Of a DNA stretch of 64,000 bases, positions 43,024 through 52,333 are shown one piece after another. Under the pieces are notes generated by a model that was given only the letters and a program-made list of their open reading frames with translations, had not been told where the DNA came from and ran no database searches. The DNA lies in contig SVCW01000002.1 in assembly GCA_015058155.1 (NCBI GenBank), forward strand, positions 52,390-116,389, given 5' to 3'. Made by a program: the position numbers and the translations under genes. This stretch comes from Clostridiales bacterium. GTDB taxonomy: Bacteria; Bacillota; Clostridia; Peptostreptococcales; Anaerovoracaceae. Within the stretch, counting starts at the first letter, position 1. Each line of letters starts with the position of its first letter.

Positions 43024-45479
43024 GGTTCGTCTCCTTCTCCATATCCATCTTGATTCATTATTTTCTGAAGTGCTTCAGCTTTTGCCATCGTAGACATTGT
43101 CGCCATTAAATATATTTCTTCAGTTCTCTGTGTTGAAGCTTTCGTAACTTGATTAATTGAATTCATTACTTCATCATAAACTGGATTAAGTCTATTATCA
43201 GCTACTTCGACATTGTCATACTCAAGATAAGAATCTATAAGTCTCATTGTTTCAGGAACATAATACGTAAAAAATCTGTGCGTCTGTTCTTCGTAAGTAG
43301 GATTTTTACGTAACGCAGTATCCAACCTGTCTAAAGAATCAATCATTTCATTTAATGAAATCTTCATTTCTTCCGGTAAATCATACTGCGACATAATTTT
43401 TAATGAAAAAGCATAAGCATTGAGGGTCTCCTTCTCAAAATATTTCATTTCGAGTCTCTGGCTTTCAGTTGCTTCTTCACTATCATTTTTGTTAATAGAG
43501 TCTCTAATAATATTAAAAAGATTACAAGTTTGAACTGCATTAGGTAATTGCAAATAAAGCTTCCTTCGTCTACCCTGAATTTCAATAATATCAGGATATT
43601 TCTCATGATTGTGGATTACATATTTTACGACATTCTGCCATGTAATTTCATCTACACTATTACATGAAACAAATGAAACTCTTTGGTTAGAAACATATAA
43701 GTTTCCACGTAATACCCTTATGCTCTCACCTTCTGATTTGATATACGCTGTTGCATTTTCCATATAATGAAGTATTTCTTTTTCCTTAAGAAGGAAACGT
43801 AAATCATCTCCGGAAATAATCGGAAGTATATTTTCATCAATAATTTCACTGCCTAATTTTGGGAAAACAGCTGGTATTCTCTCAGCCTTAATCTCTTTAC
43901 AATCAAAAGCATTTTGAATCGCAGTTATTGAAAATTCACAGTCTTCATTAATATCATTAACGATACCCATTTCTCTTTGTGAAGTTTCTCTAATTACTGT
44001 GCTCTGATCCTTTTCCATTACATTTACGTAATGTTCGTTATATGTTTCTTTATCTATATATGAAAAATTAACGTCATAGAACTCAACTCCGCCGATACGC
44101 TTTAACTGCTCTTTTACTCTTCTTCTAAGCTCTAAGCTATATCTTAATACTTCTTCTATATCGTCTTTGCTATATAGACCATCAGGATATAAAAGTTTTG
44201 TAAATCCCGATACCAGCTTACGGACAGCTATGCTGTCTCTTTGATTGAGATTCGATCCGAGAGAAAAGTATTTGTCAATTGCATCGCCAAAAGATACTTT
44301 ACGCATCTCTTTCATAAACTCAGCAAGATAATCTGAAATAAAACCATAGTCATCCGTGAAGAAATCTGGACGATACTTTGGAATCTCCCATCCAGGAATA
44401 TAGCAGTGCATACGATCCAAAAAAGCCGTATCAGTCGACATCGCTGTCGGGAATGGTGCAAACAGATTGGAATGTCGTAAAAGTGCACTCACACTCTGAT
44501 TTATATTCCCCACAAATACCATCGACGCTCTTCCTACCTTTTCATCCTTACCTCGTGCAAACGAGCCCGACGCCATATAGTCCTTCATAATCTGGATACC
44601 GTCTTTGTCCTTGAAGGTGATACCTGCCACTTCATCGAACGCAACACAATCCCAAAGTCCGACAAGCCCCATTGATTTATTGGACATATTGTAGAAAAGA
44701 TTTGCAACGGTCGTCTGTCCACCAGATACCAGTATGCTGTTTGGAGAAATCTCTTTATATAAATGTGATTTTCCAGTACTTCTTGGACCGAGTTCGCATA
44801 AGTTGAAGTTGTTTTCAATAAGAGGAATCATTCTAGCAAGAAGTAGCCACTTCTCACGCTCTGTAAATCTGTCAGGCTCCATACCTGTCGATCTAATCAG
44901 GATATCAATCCACTCTTCCTTAGAGAAATGACTTCGACCTGCCTTCAGTTCCTCCATATCAATATACGGCATCTGAATCGGAGTAAGTTTCCTTATATGA
45001 ATCGGACTTGCCTTCTTATCCTCTTCTATGTATTCATAATCGAGTTGAAGGATACACCATATTCCTCCGCAGAGCAGACGGTCATATTGTGAAGGATAGT
45101 CTGAATTAATTGGAATACCCTTAAGTCCAAGATTCGAAAACTCAGCTTCATATCTGTCTTCTTTAATATTAAGATGCACTGTAAGCCTGTCGATTACCGT
45201 ATAGCTTCCGCGCTCTCTAAGAAGCGCCAATACCTTTTGCGCTTCGTCAGGACGCACAAAGTTCTCGGAAAGGATGCGTTTCACAGTTTCCGCACCTTCT
45301 GCGATAATCGCTTCATCATCAGAGCTGCAGTACTGACCGAGCAAGAACTCCAAAACATATATCGGAACATTAGCGCCTGATTTAATCCCCTTCGTCAAAT
45401 CCTTACGCACAATACGCCCATCATAGTATTGACGAAGCTTATTCTTAATTTCCTGGCGATTATTATCAATCCCCATCAT
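43011..45479 (-). CDS. BrxL-like AAA+ ATPase fused to PH-like and XpaC-like domains
   Basis: An 822-residue protein. Residues 1-470 match BrxL of type 1 BREX: an N-terminal region with NVPIYVLEFLLGQYCSSDDEA, Walker A GPRSTGKS (231-238), Walker B VAFDE (279-283), and VFVGNINQSVSALLRHSNLFAPFP. I see no S16/Lon protease active site in the rest, although BrxL normally ends in a Lon-like domain. Residues about 575-660 look like a PH/GRAM-type beta domain (RVLRGNLYVSNQRVSFVSC). Residues about 710-822 look like XpaC (HRFFTYYVPETMRLIDSYLEY; end ALQKIMNQDGY). AGGAGG precedes the ATG; telA overlaps its end. Confidence 0.85.
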   Translation of the reverse strand: MMGIDNNRQEIKNKLRQYYDGRIVRKDLTKGIKSGANVPIYVLEFLLGQYCSSDDEAIIAEGAETVKRILSENFVRPDEAQKVLALLRERGSYTVIDRLTVHLNIKEDRYEAEFSNLGLKGIPINSDYPSQYDRLLCGGIWCILQLDYEYIEEDKKASPIHIRKLTPIQMPYIDMEELKAGRSHFSKEEWIDILIRSTGMEPDRFTEREKWLLLARMIPLIENNFNLCELGPRSTGKSHLYKEISPNSILVSGGQTTVANLFYNMSNKSMGLVGLWDCVAFDEVAGITFKDKDGIQIMKDYMASGSFARGKDEKVGRASMVFVGNINQSVSALLRHSNLFAPFPTAMSTDTAFLDRMHCYIPGWEIPKYRPDFFTDDYGFISDYLAEFMKEMRKVSFGDAIDKYFSLGSNLNQRDSIAVRKLVSGFTKLLYPDGLYSKDDIEEVLRYSLELRRRVKEQLKRIGGVEFYDVNFSYIDKETYNEHYVNVMEKDQSTVIRETSQREMGIVNDINEDCEFSITAIQNAFDCKEIKAERIPAVFPKLGSEIIDENILPIISGDDLRFLLKEKEILHYMENATAYIKSEGESIRVLRGNLYVSNQRVSFVSCNSVDEITWQNVVKYVIHNHEKYPDIIEIQGRRRKLYLQLPNAVQTCNLFNIIRDSINKNDSEEATESQRLEMKYFEKETLNAYAFSLKIMSQYDLPEEMKISLNEMIDSLDRLDTALRKNPTYEEQTHRFFTYYVPETMRLIDSYLEYDNVEVADNRLNPVYDEVMNSINQVTKASTQRTEEIYLMATMSTMAKAEALQKIMNQDGYGEGDEPWKN

Positions 45480-45491
45480 ATCTGCTTCCTC

Positions 45492-48014
45492 CTAAATACC
45501 AAAACCAAAATCATCCGCAAAGGCTATGTCGATACTAATCTCGTGCCTTAATACTTCCAGGTCACTTCCCTCGTCCTTTGCTATGAGATAGTATTTTTGA
45601 TTTCTGTCATACGCCTTATTCTTAAGCGAGAAACGCAACCTGAACACACGCTTTACAGTATCCTTTTCTTTGCTATCTGCAACATAAAGATGCTCGTTTG
45701 AAATCTTTTCGCCGTTGCCATCAGTAAAATATATACGATATATCGTCTCTTTTACAACATCGCTGACTGCTTCTGTCTGCACAAAATCAAGAGATGTTAT
45801 CAAGTTTGTAATCTTTGAAGTCAAGCTCACAAGAGCAATCTGTGCATTCGCTGTTTCCTTGTATCCCTTTGTAGTCTTTACTTCAATAAGCGGAATCAAC
45901 ATTTCCTGAGGTGAAGACCCTCCGTGAACGTAGTTCAGACCGGAGCCGGGAGCTTTGAAAATATCTGCTCCAACAGGATATGAGACAATACGCTCATCTT
46001 TATTATTCATCATTACTCCAAGTGCTGTCGAATCCACACCTTCAATGTCAAAAGACTTGTTCGAAAGCATGTACCTGCGAGCAATAACATCTACTGAATC
46101 TGTTTTTGAACTAATCTTATCGCTTTCGGTAGGCTTGTTTCTTCTGTAAATGAAGCCATGGTCTGCTGTAACAATAAAACGCGATTTATTAGCACTTGTT
46201 GTTAAACGACGGATAAGTGTTGCGATTTCATCTACTGCTTCAGCACAGGCGTTGAACACTTCATTCTCTGTGCTGAGCTTATCACCGCGAGCATCAATCT
46301 GATTATGATAAATATATACAACATCCTGGCGGTTGAAGATACTTCGAAGATCCGCCACGCTCAGATTCTTGATGTCATCATACTGAATACATCGGCTCGC
46401 CTCTTTATAACTTTGCAGAATTACCTGACGCTGCTCCAAAGTATCAGTTTTCTTGCCATCCACCAATACAGAATAATCCTCTGTAAGTTCGAGAGTCTTA
46501 TGTGGCATAAGCGCCGCCATGCCATACTGCGTAATTGAAGGCAGCGTGCTTACCATTGTTTTAATAGTCGCTGTACACTTTTCATCAGCCTGCAACTTCT
46601 CAAAAAGTGATACGCCGACTTCATACCGCAAAGCGTCTGAAATAATTACAACAAGCTGTTCTTTCGAAAACTGCACGTTTCGACTAAAGAAGCTCGGCTG
46701 TTTTTCGATTTGGAGTGTCTCTACTTCTTCACTAAACAATTCGTTCCAGTTTACAGTTACTTTTGCGAGATAGTCGTTTGCATATATATTTTCAACAAGC
46801 TCTCTCAGTCTTTCAAACTTCTCATCATCCTCGAGCTTATCCAGATAGTAATAGAAAAATCGATAATTCTGATCAATCTTGTATAACTCGTTTGTATAGA
46901 TTTTTACCAAGTCGTTAAGATCTGATGAAGGAATGTATTTTGCATTAGAGATAATCTTCCAGGCGCTCTCAAGAACGGCATATTCCAATCCGTACATCCT
47001 TCCGAAATGACCCTGACGACGCTGTTTTGTCAGCTGAGGAACAGTTGTATCACCTAGCTTTGCAGCTATATCTTCAAGTTCCAGTCGTTCAGTAGCCCAT
47101 TCAATCAGAAGCTCATCAATTCCTGCAAAGATTCCGCAGGATACCAGAGCTTCCACAGGGAGCTTTCTGAACTCAGCTTCTGCTTTCAGGCTGTCATAGA
47201 CCATCTTGGAGATTTCATCAAAACGTTCTCCATAGATGTAGCTGTTCATCAGGTTGTCGATAAATGCGATTACATTACCGGACTTGAAGCTGAGGAACGG
47301 CTTCCATGCAACAGGTAAATCCGCAGGAATTACCTTGTCAGCATAGGTCACGAACATTGTCATCGTGAATTTCTCAAGAGTAGGCTTCTCGTCTGCATAT
47401 CCAAACACATCCTGCGCTTGACGCCAGAACGCATCTAGAAGGTCATATTCCTCGAACTCTGCCAGATACGGATTATCTTCAAATCCTGCATCCGTCAGAA
47501 CAGTACGAAGAATTTCTTCATAGGAAGGAGTCTTGCACTTACAGAGAACGCTCATCAGAGCGATCTCAATAGTGTTTCTGTTAAAGGTTTCAAGTTCCAA
47601 ATCGTAGAAAGCCTGAGTACGCTTTTTCTCTCCGAAGAACTTGATATAATGCTGGATCACCGGCTTGTAGCGTTCATCAATGCCTAAGTCGATGGTCAGA
47701 AAGGAAGCTCTGTCTGCGAAGAACTCCTTGGAATACTTGATGGTATCCGCCAGATGATTCTCACGAATGGCAGGCTTTGCAAAAGGAGCGTACACCAGAT
47801 AATTCGTTGTTGTATCTACACACTCCAGAAAGTATTTTGTATAGAACTGGTTATCCGGTTCCAGATGCAGCACTTTGGCATTCACCAAATCCATCGTGTC
47901 TACATCGTCCACAAACTCAGCGCTTCCATCATACCAAAAGACCAGCTTGCGAACTTCACCGGTAAACTCGCTATTCAATTTGTCTGTAATTTGTTTTAGG
48001 TTAAGCTCAGCCAT
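45492..48014 (-). CDS. pglZ: BREX-1 phosphatase-superfamily protein PglZ/BrxZ
   Basis: An 840-residue type A PglZ. The metallo-phosphatase core has VVIISDALRYEVGVSLF, with the metal-binding Asp, and FIVTADHGFIYRR, with the metal-binding Asp-His, plus YIYHNQIDARGDK between. N-terminal 400 residues are helical and BREX-specific. In BREX it is essential for defence; its substrate is not known. I start it at ATG 48014, 7 bases after AGGTGG; an alternative GTG four codons earlier is itself part of that RBS. It overlaps the end of the HEPN-like gene by 8 bases. Confidence 0.93.
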   Translation of the reverse strand: MAELNLKQITDKLNSEFTGEVRKLVFWYDGSAEFVDDVDTMDLVNAKVLHLEPDNQFYTKYFLECVDTTTNYLVYAPFAKPAIRENHLADTIKYSKEFFADRASFLTIDLGIDERYKPVIQHYIKFFGEKKRTQAFYDLELETFNRNTIEIALMSVLCKCKTPSYEEILRTVLTDAGFEDNPYLAEFEEYDLLDAFWRQAQDVFGYADEKPTLEKFTMTMFVTYADKVIPADLPVAWKPFLSFKSGNVIAFIDNLMNSYIYGERFDEISKMVYDSLKAEAEFRKLPVEALVSCGIFAGIDELLIEWATERLELEDIAAKLGDTTVPQLTKQRRQGHFGRMYGLEYAVLESAWKIISNAKYIPSSDLNDLVKIYTNELYKIDQNYRFFYYYLDKLEDDEKFERLRELVENIYANDYLAKVTVNWNELFSEEVETLQIEKQPSFFSRNVQFSKEQLVVIISDALRYEVGVSLFEKLQADEKCTATIKTMVSTLPSITQYGMAALMPHKTLELTEDYSVLVDGKKTDTLEQRQVILQSYKEASRCIQYDDIKNLSVADLRSIFNRQDVVYIYHNQIDARGDKLSTENEVFNACAEAVDEIATLIRRLTTSANKSRFIVTADHGFIYRRNKPTESDKISSKTDSVDVIARRYMLSNKSFDIEGVDSTALGVMMNNKDERIVSYPVGADIFKAPGSGLNYVHGGSSPQEMLIPLIEVKTTKGYKETANAQIALVSLTSKITNLITSLDFVQTEAVSDVVKETIYRIYFTDGNGEKISNEHLYVADSKEKDTVKRVFRLRFSLKNKAYDRNQKYYLIAKDEGSDLEVLRHEISIDIAFADDFGFGI

Positions 48015-48684
48015 TTGTGATTCCACCTGTCTCTTTATTTTCTTGTTTTAGTGTTAGTTTTTCTTGTACTCTTTCATCGTAGTAGTCTACTAACCTCGGT
48101 AAAACGTCTTTTACTTCTAAAATAAACTCATGAAAAGCTTTTATACTAAATAGAAAATTTTCATAACTCTTCTCCACATAAAAGTGTTCTTTCCAATCCG
48201 TATCAAAAGGATATCTTGCAAAATCCATGTTTGCATTACGATTTTGGACACCATTAGGATTCACATGCTCATACAGTTCATCAATATATTTTTCTATAGG
48301 TTTTAGTTCATCTAAAAGAGTTCTGAAGTTCTCTGTTCTTTCTTCATTTTCCAGCACTCTAGCTCGAAATTCACCATACAACTGCTTTATATCATGTCCA
48401 CCAATAAATTTATTTCCTTTTTCACATAATATATTTAATTCCCATGATAAAGCCTTTAGATATCCTTCTAATGCTTGATTAAGATTAAAAAGCATTGGAA
48501 AAGCCAGTATATCAGCTTTTTTATCCGAATTGTCTTCCAAACATTTTTGTGCCAATATTTCTGCTGCTAGTAAATATCCGTCTGATATGACTTTTAAATT
48601 TTGAAAATGTTCACGTCTTTTAATTCTCCAGTTAACATATGCGTTTCTATCAACATCTCCACTAGTTGTAAATATTTTTCTCAT
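48007..48684 (-). CDS. HEPN-like helical protein within the BREX operon
   Basis: A 225-residue, mostly helical protein. The central ALEGYLKAL...GHDIKQLYGEF arrangement resembles HEPN domains, in which an Ala-Leu-Glu-x-Tyr helix precedes a G-H-D-[IL]-K-x-L helix, and RYPFD near residue 157 is also common in that group. A canonical RNase Rx4-6H motif is not obvious, so it may be an inactive or adaptor HEPN protein. It sits between pglX and pglZ and overlaps pglZ by 8 bases; the RBS is weak, so it may be made at low level. Homology is inferred from pattern only. Confidence 0.6.
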   Translation of the reverse strand: MRKIFTTSGDVDRNAYVNWRIKRREHFQNLKVISDGYLLAAEILAQKCLEDNSDKKADILAFPMLFNLNQALEGYLKALSWELNILCEKGNKFIGGHDIKQLYGEFRARVLENEERTENFRTLLDELKPIEKYIDELYEHVNPNGVQNRNANMDFARYPFDTDWKEHFYVEKSYENFLFSIKAFHEFILEVKDVLPRLVDYYDERVQEKLTLKQENKETGGITNG

Positions 48685-48741
48685 ACTAATAGCATATTTC
48701 CTTATTTCAACCTATTGATGCATTGTGTGCATAATGCATTA

Positions 48742-51700
48742 CTAAATCTTTGCTAGTATCTGCATCTTCTTACCGTCTCTGCCGGTCTGAACCTTTTCGT
48801 AGTTGACCTTAACACCATCGTCCAAGTCGATTTCGATACGGGACAGGGCAATGTGAGCCAGCTTAGCATCGTAATCCTTAGTTTCCTTCAGCTGCTTCTG
48901 GAGTTTGTCCTTACGCTTGGTTGCCTTGGAAACTTCACGGGAATCACGGCTGTTGTCGATGGTTTCCTGCATACGGACGATTTCACGCTCGTAGGTGTGC
49001 TGCATCTTATGGAGATATTCAACACGCAGGTTGCCTACGGTATCGGCGTTCCAGCGGTGCATATAAACCAGAGCCTTAAATCCGTCCTGTTTGCCGCTGT
49101 CAAAGAGCCAGTAGATCGGGCGCTTCTGGTACATCTTGATATGATCCTTCATAAAGTCATTCAGGAAGTAGTTGCGAATGACTTCACGAGAAGTGGTTCC
49201 CTTGTTGCCGAGAGCCTTTGCAATAAACTCAAGGTTTACTTCCAGATTTTCTTCGCCAAAGGCTTTCTTCATCCAGCCGACAAACTGACCAACAAGATCG
49301 TCCTCAAAATAGGCTTCGTCGGTAATCGGGATGCAGTTATCTTTATCAGGAATAAACGTGCTGTACTTGCTGTTAGACCATTCACCACCGGCATAGACAA
49401 GACCCGGCTGATCCAAGGAATAGCGACCAAACATACAGCCAACTGCATAGGAAAGCAAACTGCGAATATCTCTGCTCAAGTCAGCCTTACGGACAGTAAC
49501 ATCTTTATCTTCCACCTCAGGAGTCAGCTCGTCCTGAAGACCATAAATGTCGATAAAAACACGGTTCAGTTCTTCTTCGTTTGCTTTGAGCTGATTGAAT
49601 CGCTTCTCACATAGAGCTTCCCATTTTACATAGGAATCAGCCAGTGTTGCCTTATGACCTCCATCGAAATCGGGAACTTCCGCAGCGAGAACAAGAGGAT
49701 GAACAAGGAAATCCCAAGAAGTTTCAAATGAATCCCAGTCGTTTTTGGAAATTGCAATAATTTCTTCAGTCTTTTTCACAACATTATCCATCTCATCAAT
49801 CAAGATTGGAAGTTTTGCAATATCCCCCTGATTATAGTTCAATCCTTCATTAAAAAGACCTAAGTACATCTGACACAGTTTGGAATTAAGAAAACCGATT
49901 ATATATTTCAGTTTTTTGCTATCAGTATAAATTGCCATACCTGCGTTAGAAAACAGAAATCCTTCCGGGAAATATCTAACCGAGAAAGAAGAACTCGAAA
50001 TGGCTGACCAGGTTCCTCCCTCTTGGAAGTAGAATTGCTGATTCTGAGGTCTTGAACGCTGTTTTCCTTTTTCGTCGGTGAACCCTTTTACTTCAATGCC
50101 ATCTAAATACCAGTTAACAACATCTTCGTTATTACCATACCACTTTCTGAACCCGCCACCATTGCAGTATGGAAACCATTTACCAGCACGATCTTCCTCG
50201 TTTTTCTTTCCGTGCAAGTTAAGATTTACAGAAGAACACTCATACCACTTTCTTACAAAACGGTTAACATCTCCTGTTATCAATCCCTGTCTCGGATTTG
50301 CAAGTGAAGAAAGAACTGCACTTCGTTCAAAAACATCAATCTGAGCACTGCTTCCCCAAAACGCCAAAGGCGAACCTGGTATTTTACCAAAGTTAGATGC
50401 ATCTACTTCATAGAAGTAGTCACAACTCTTGTTTTCGATTGCTTCAAGAACTTTGATCTTTTGAACCTCCATACCTCCTCTAAATTCTGACAATTTAATA
50501 CAGAGTGACTTTTCGCTGCTTTCGCCATTTTTGAGAACAAAAGAACAAATTGGAACAGTAGCTTCCTCAAATGCTGAATATTCCATTTGAACCAACGATA
50601 CTATCGCTTTTCTGTCTACGACAAAATTTCTCAATGCTTCATAAGTTTTAATGAACATCCACAAGAATGGTGTCATAAATGCAGAATAGCCATTTTCCTT
50701 GCAAAAACCAAAGTTACGATAAATAAATGCACTAAACAAATCGCCTGAATAGAGTTTGTATCTATCGTTAATAAACTCTTTCAAATTCGCTTCAAACTTA
50801 CACATATATGGAGGGTTCGTACAAACAACAGTATATTTTCGAGACAAAATCTTTGCCTGTTCAACCAGTTTGCGTACCATAGGTGCTGTATGCATGGACC
50901 ATGCTGCGGATAATAAGTCCATCTGTCCTGCAACTTCACAACTGTCTACATATTCACTAAACGCATCGTAGTCGTGCGCTGCTACGGTTTGCAAGGAACC
51001 GATTTCCTTGGCATGACGGAATACATCAATGAGGTATTCACCAATCTCGTTCTGCTTTCTGTCCAGAGTAACATTTGCCTGGGCAAATTTGCTGATACCG
51101 TTACTCTCGTTAATTACAGCAACATTGCACTTCACATCTCTGGAGAAAATACGGCGGTTGTAGCTACGAGCCTTCATCATAACCGCAAAGTATGCCAGCT
51201 GATAAGCTCGCTGGTCAATGTCCAGACCAAACAGGTTATTCTCCAGAATGCTGAGTGCAGCATCTCTATCGGTGTAACCTGCTTCACGGTAGATCTCCAT
51301 GAGAACATCAAAGGCATATACCAAGATGTGACCAGAACCCATGCAAGGATCGAAGAAAGTCAATTCTTCAGGCTCGATTTTCTCGTTGATGTATGTAATT
51401 TTTCCGTTCTTAGGAGTTACAAAGAAGTCCAGTTTGTCAGCCAGATTGCTTTCAGGGTGACGTTCAATCCAGTATCTGCCCAGAGAGTTGTCTACCATGT
51501 AGCGAACAACCCAATCCGTTGTGAACAGCTGAGTTGCCGCAGGAATATCTTCTTTCTTTACAGTACCCTTGTAGATGTTAATGATCTGGTCATGCTTTTC
51601 AGAAATATAATACTGATACATCCAGCCGATGATCTCAACCTGACCTTCTTTTTCAACATTGAAGTCATCCTCAGGAATATCATGGACGAGATGATATACA

Positions 51701-52314
51701 ATTCCATCTTTGTCCGTGAAAGAGATGCTGAGAAGCAGCTCGGTGTAGTTATTGGTTTCCTCGAACAGTTCGGGGAGAATCTCATGGAGCTTGTTGCACT
51801 GCTTGATAAAAAGCATACGGAACAACTCATCCAGTTTATTCTCATCCTTCAGCTGCATGATCTGATCCTGTTCAGCTATGGTGAACTCCATATCGGTGTC
51901 GAAAGGAGTAGTCACGAAGTCAGGCTCGTTCTTGGCAGGATTTTCGGAAGAAAGCACACGGATTCTGGAAGGTAAATATTCATTCACTTCCATGAATCGA
52001 ATAGCGATTAGTCGGTTGAACCAAGTGTAAGCAACTTCTTCAATGACCGCCTTGAAAGCAGTCTTATAATCGCTCGTGCGTTCTTTTTCCTGAATGGCTC
52101 TGACGAGAGCGTTTCTCTGCTCAATGTCAGAACCGGCGACCTGCGCATAGTCCTTTGTGCCAATATCAAAGAACTGCAAGTCCTTAGAGGACTGTGGCAG
52201 AGGCTCGGCGATGCCTTTCTCGTTTACGCCAAGGAGTCCTGCTTTGTATGTAATGTCGGCAATGAGCTTATTTCTCGCCCATACCGCAAAATTCTTTATA
52301 GCTGTTTTGTTCAT
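48742..52314 (-). CDS. pglX: BREX-1 adenine-specific DNA methyltransferase PglX
   Basis: A 1190-residue N6-adenine methyltransferase. SAM motif I is FFDPCMGSGHILVYAF (321-336) and the catalytic motif IV is VVCTNPPYMCKFE (NPPY at 500-503). The C-terminal half (about 600-1190) holds the target recognition region and a helical tail. It methylates host DNA at one strand of a BREX site and is needed for phage restriction. Start ATG 52312-52314 (MNKTAIKNFAVW) has GGAGGAAG upstream, 19 bases after brxC. Bases 49740-50940, codons about 458-858, look more AT-rich than the two flanks, suggesting a swapped recognition segment. Confidence 0.94.
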   Translation of the reverse strand: MNKTAIKNFAVWARNKLIADITYKAGLLGVNEKGIAEPLPQSSKDLQFFDIGTKDYAQVAGSDIEQRNALVRAIQEKERTSDYKTAFKAVIEEVAYTWFNRLIAIRFMEVNEYLPSRIRVLSSENPAKNEPDFVTTPFDTDMEFTIAEQDQIMQLKDENKLDELFRMLFIKQCNKLHEILPELFEETNNYTELLLSISFTDKDGIVYHLVHDIPEDDFNVEKEGQVEIIGWMYQYYISEKHDQIINIYKGTVKKEDIPAATQLFTTDWVVRYMVDNSLGRYWIERHPESNLADKLDFFVTPKNGKITYINEKIEPEELTFFDPCMGSGHILVYAFDVLMEIYREAGYTDRDAALSILENNLFGLDIDQRAYQLAYFAVMMKARSYNRRIFSRDVKCNVAVINESNGISKFAQANVTLDRKQNEIGEYLIDVFRHAKEIGSLQTVAAHDYDAFSEYVDSCEVAGQMDLLSAAWSMHTAPMVRKLVEQAKILSRKYTVVCTNPPYMCKFEANLKEFINDRYKLYSGDLFSAFIYRNFGFCKENGYSAFMTPFLWMFIKTYEALRNFVVDRKAIVSLVQMEYSAFEEATVPICSFVLKNGESSEKSLCIKLSEFRGGMEVQKIKVLEAIENKSCDYFYEVDASNFGKIPGSPLAFWGSSAQIDVFERSAVLSSLANPRQGLITGDVNRFVRKWYECSSVNLNLHGKKNEEDRAGKWFPYCNGGGFRKWYGNNEDVVNWYLDGIEVKGFTDEKGKQRSRPQNQQFYFQEGGTWSAISSSSFSVRYFPEGFLFSNAGMAIYTDSKKLKYIIGFLNSKLCQMYLGLFNEGLNYNQGDIAKLPILIDEMDNVVKKTEEIIAISKNDWDSFETSWDFLVHPLVLAAEVPDFDGGHKATLADSYVKWEALCEKRFNQLKANEEELNRVFIDIYGLQDELTPEVEDKDVTVRKADLSRDIRSLLSYAVGCMFGRYSLDQPGLVYAGGEWSNSKYSTFIPDKDNCIPITDEAYFEDDLVGQFVGWMKKAFGEENLEVNLEFIAKALGNKGTTSREVIRNYFLNDFMKDHIKMYQKRPIYWLFDSGKQDGFKALVYMHRWNADTVGNLRVEYLHKMQHTYEREIVRMQETIDNSRDSREVSKATKRKDKLQKQLKETKDYDAKLAHIALSRIEIDLDDGVKVNYEKVQTGRDGKKMQILAKI

Positions 52315-52333
52315 GCGCTTCCTCCGCTTATGC

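Noticed and set aside
43011..45479. Ordinary BrxL with a Lon protease domain
   Set aside because: I looked for the S16 serine and lysine motifs after residue 470 and found none; the C-terminal pattern fits XpaC better.
48853..49614. Open frame of 253 codons on the plus strand opposite the end of pglX
   Set aside because: Same reason: antisense to pglX, no RBS, no family.
50974..51975. Long open frame (333 codons) on the plus strand opposite pglX
   Set aside because: It lies fully antisense to the well-supported pglX, has no RBS and no recognisable protein pattern; its openness follows from pglX codon bias.
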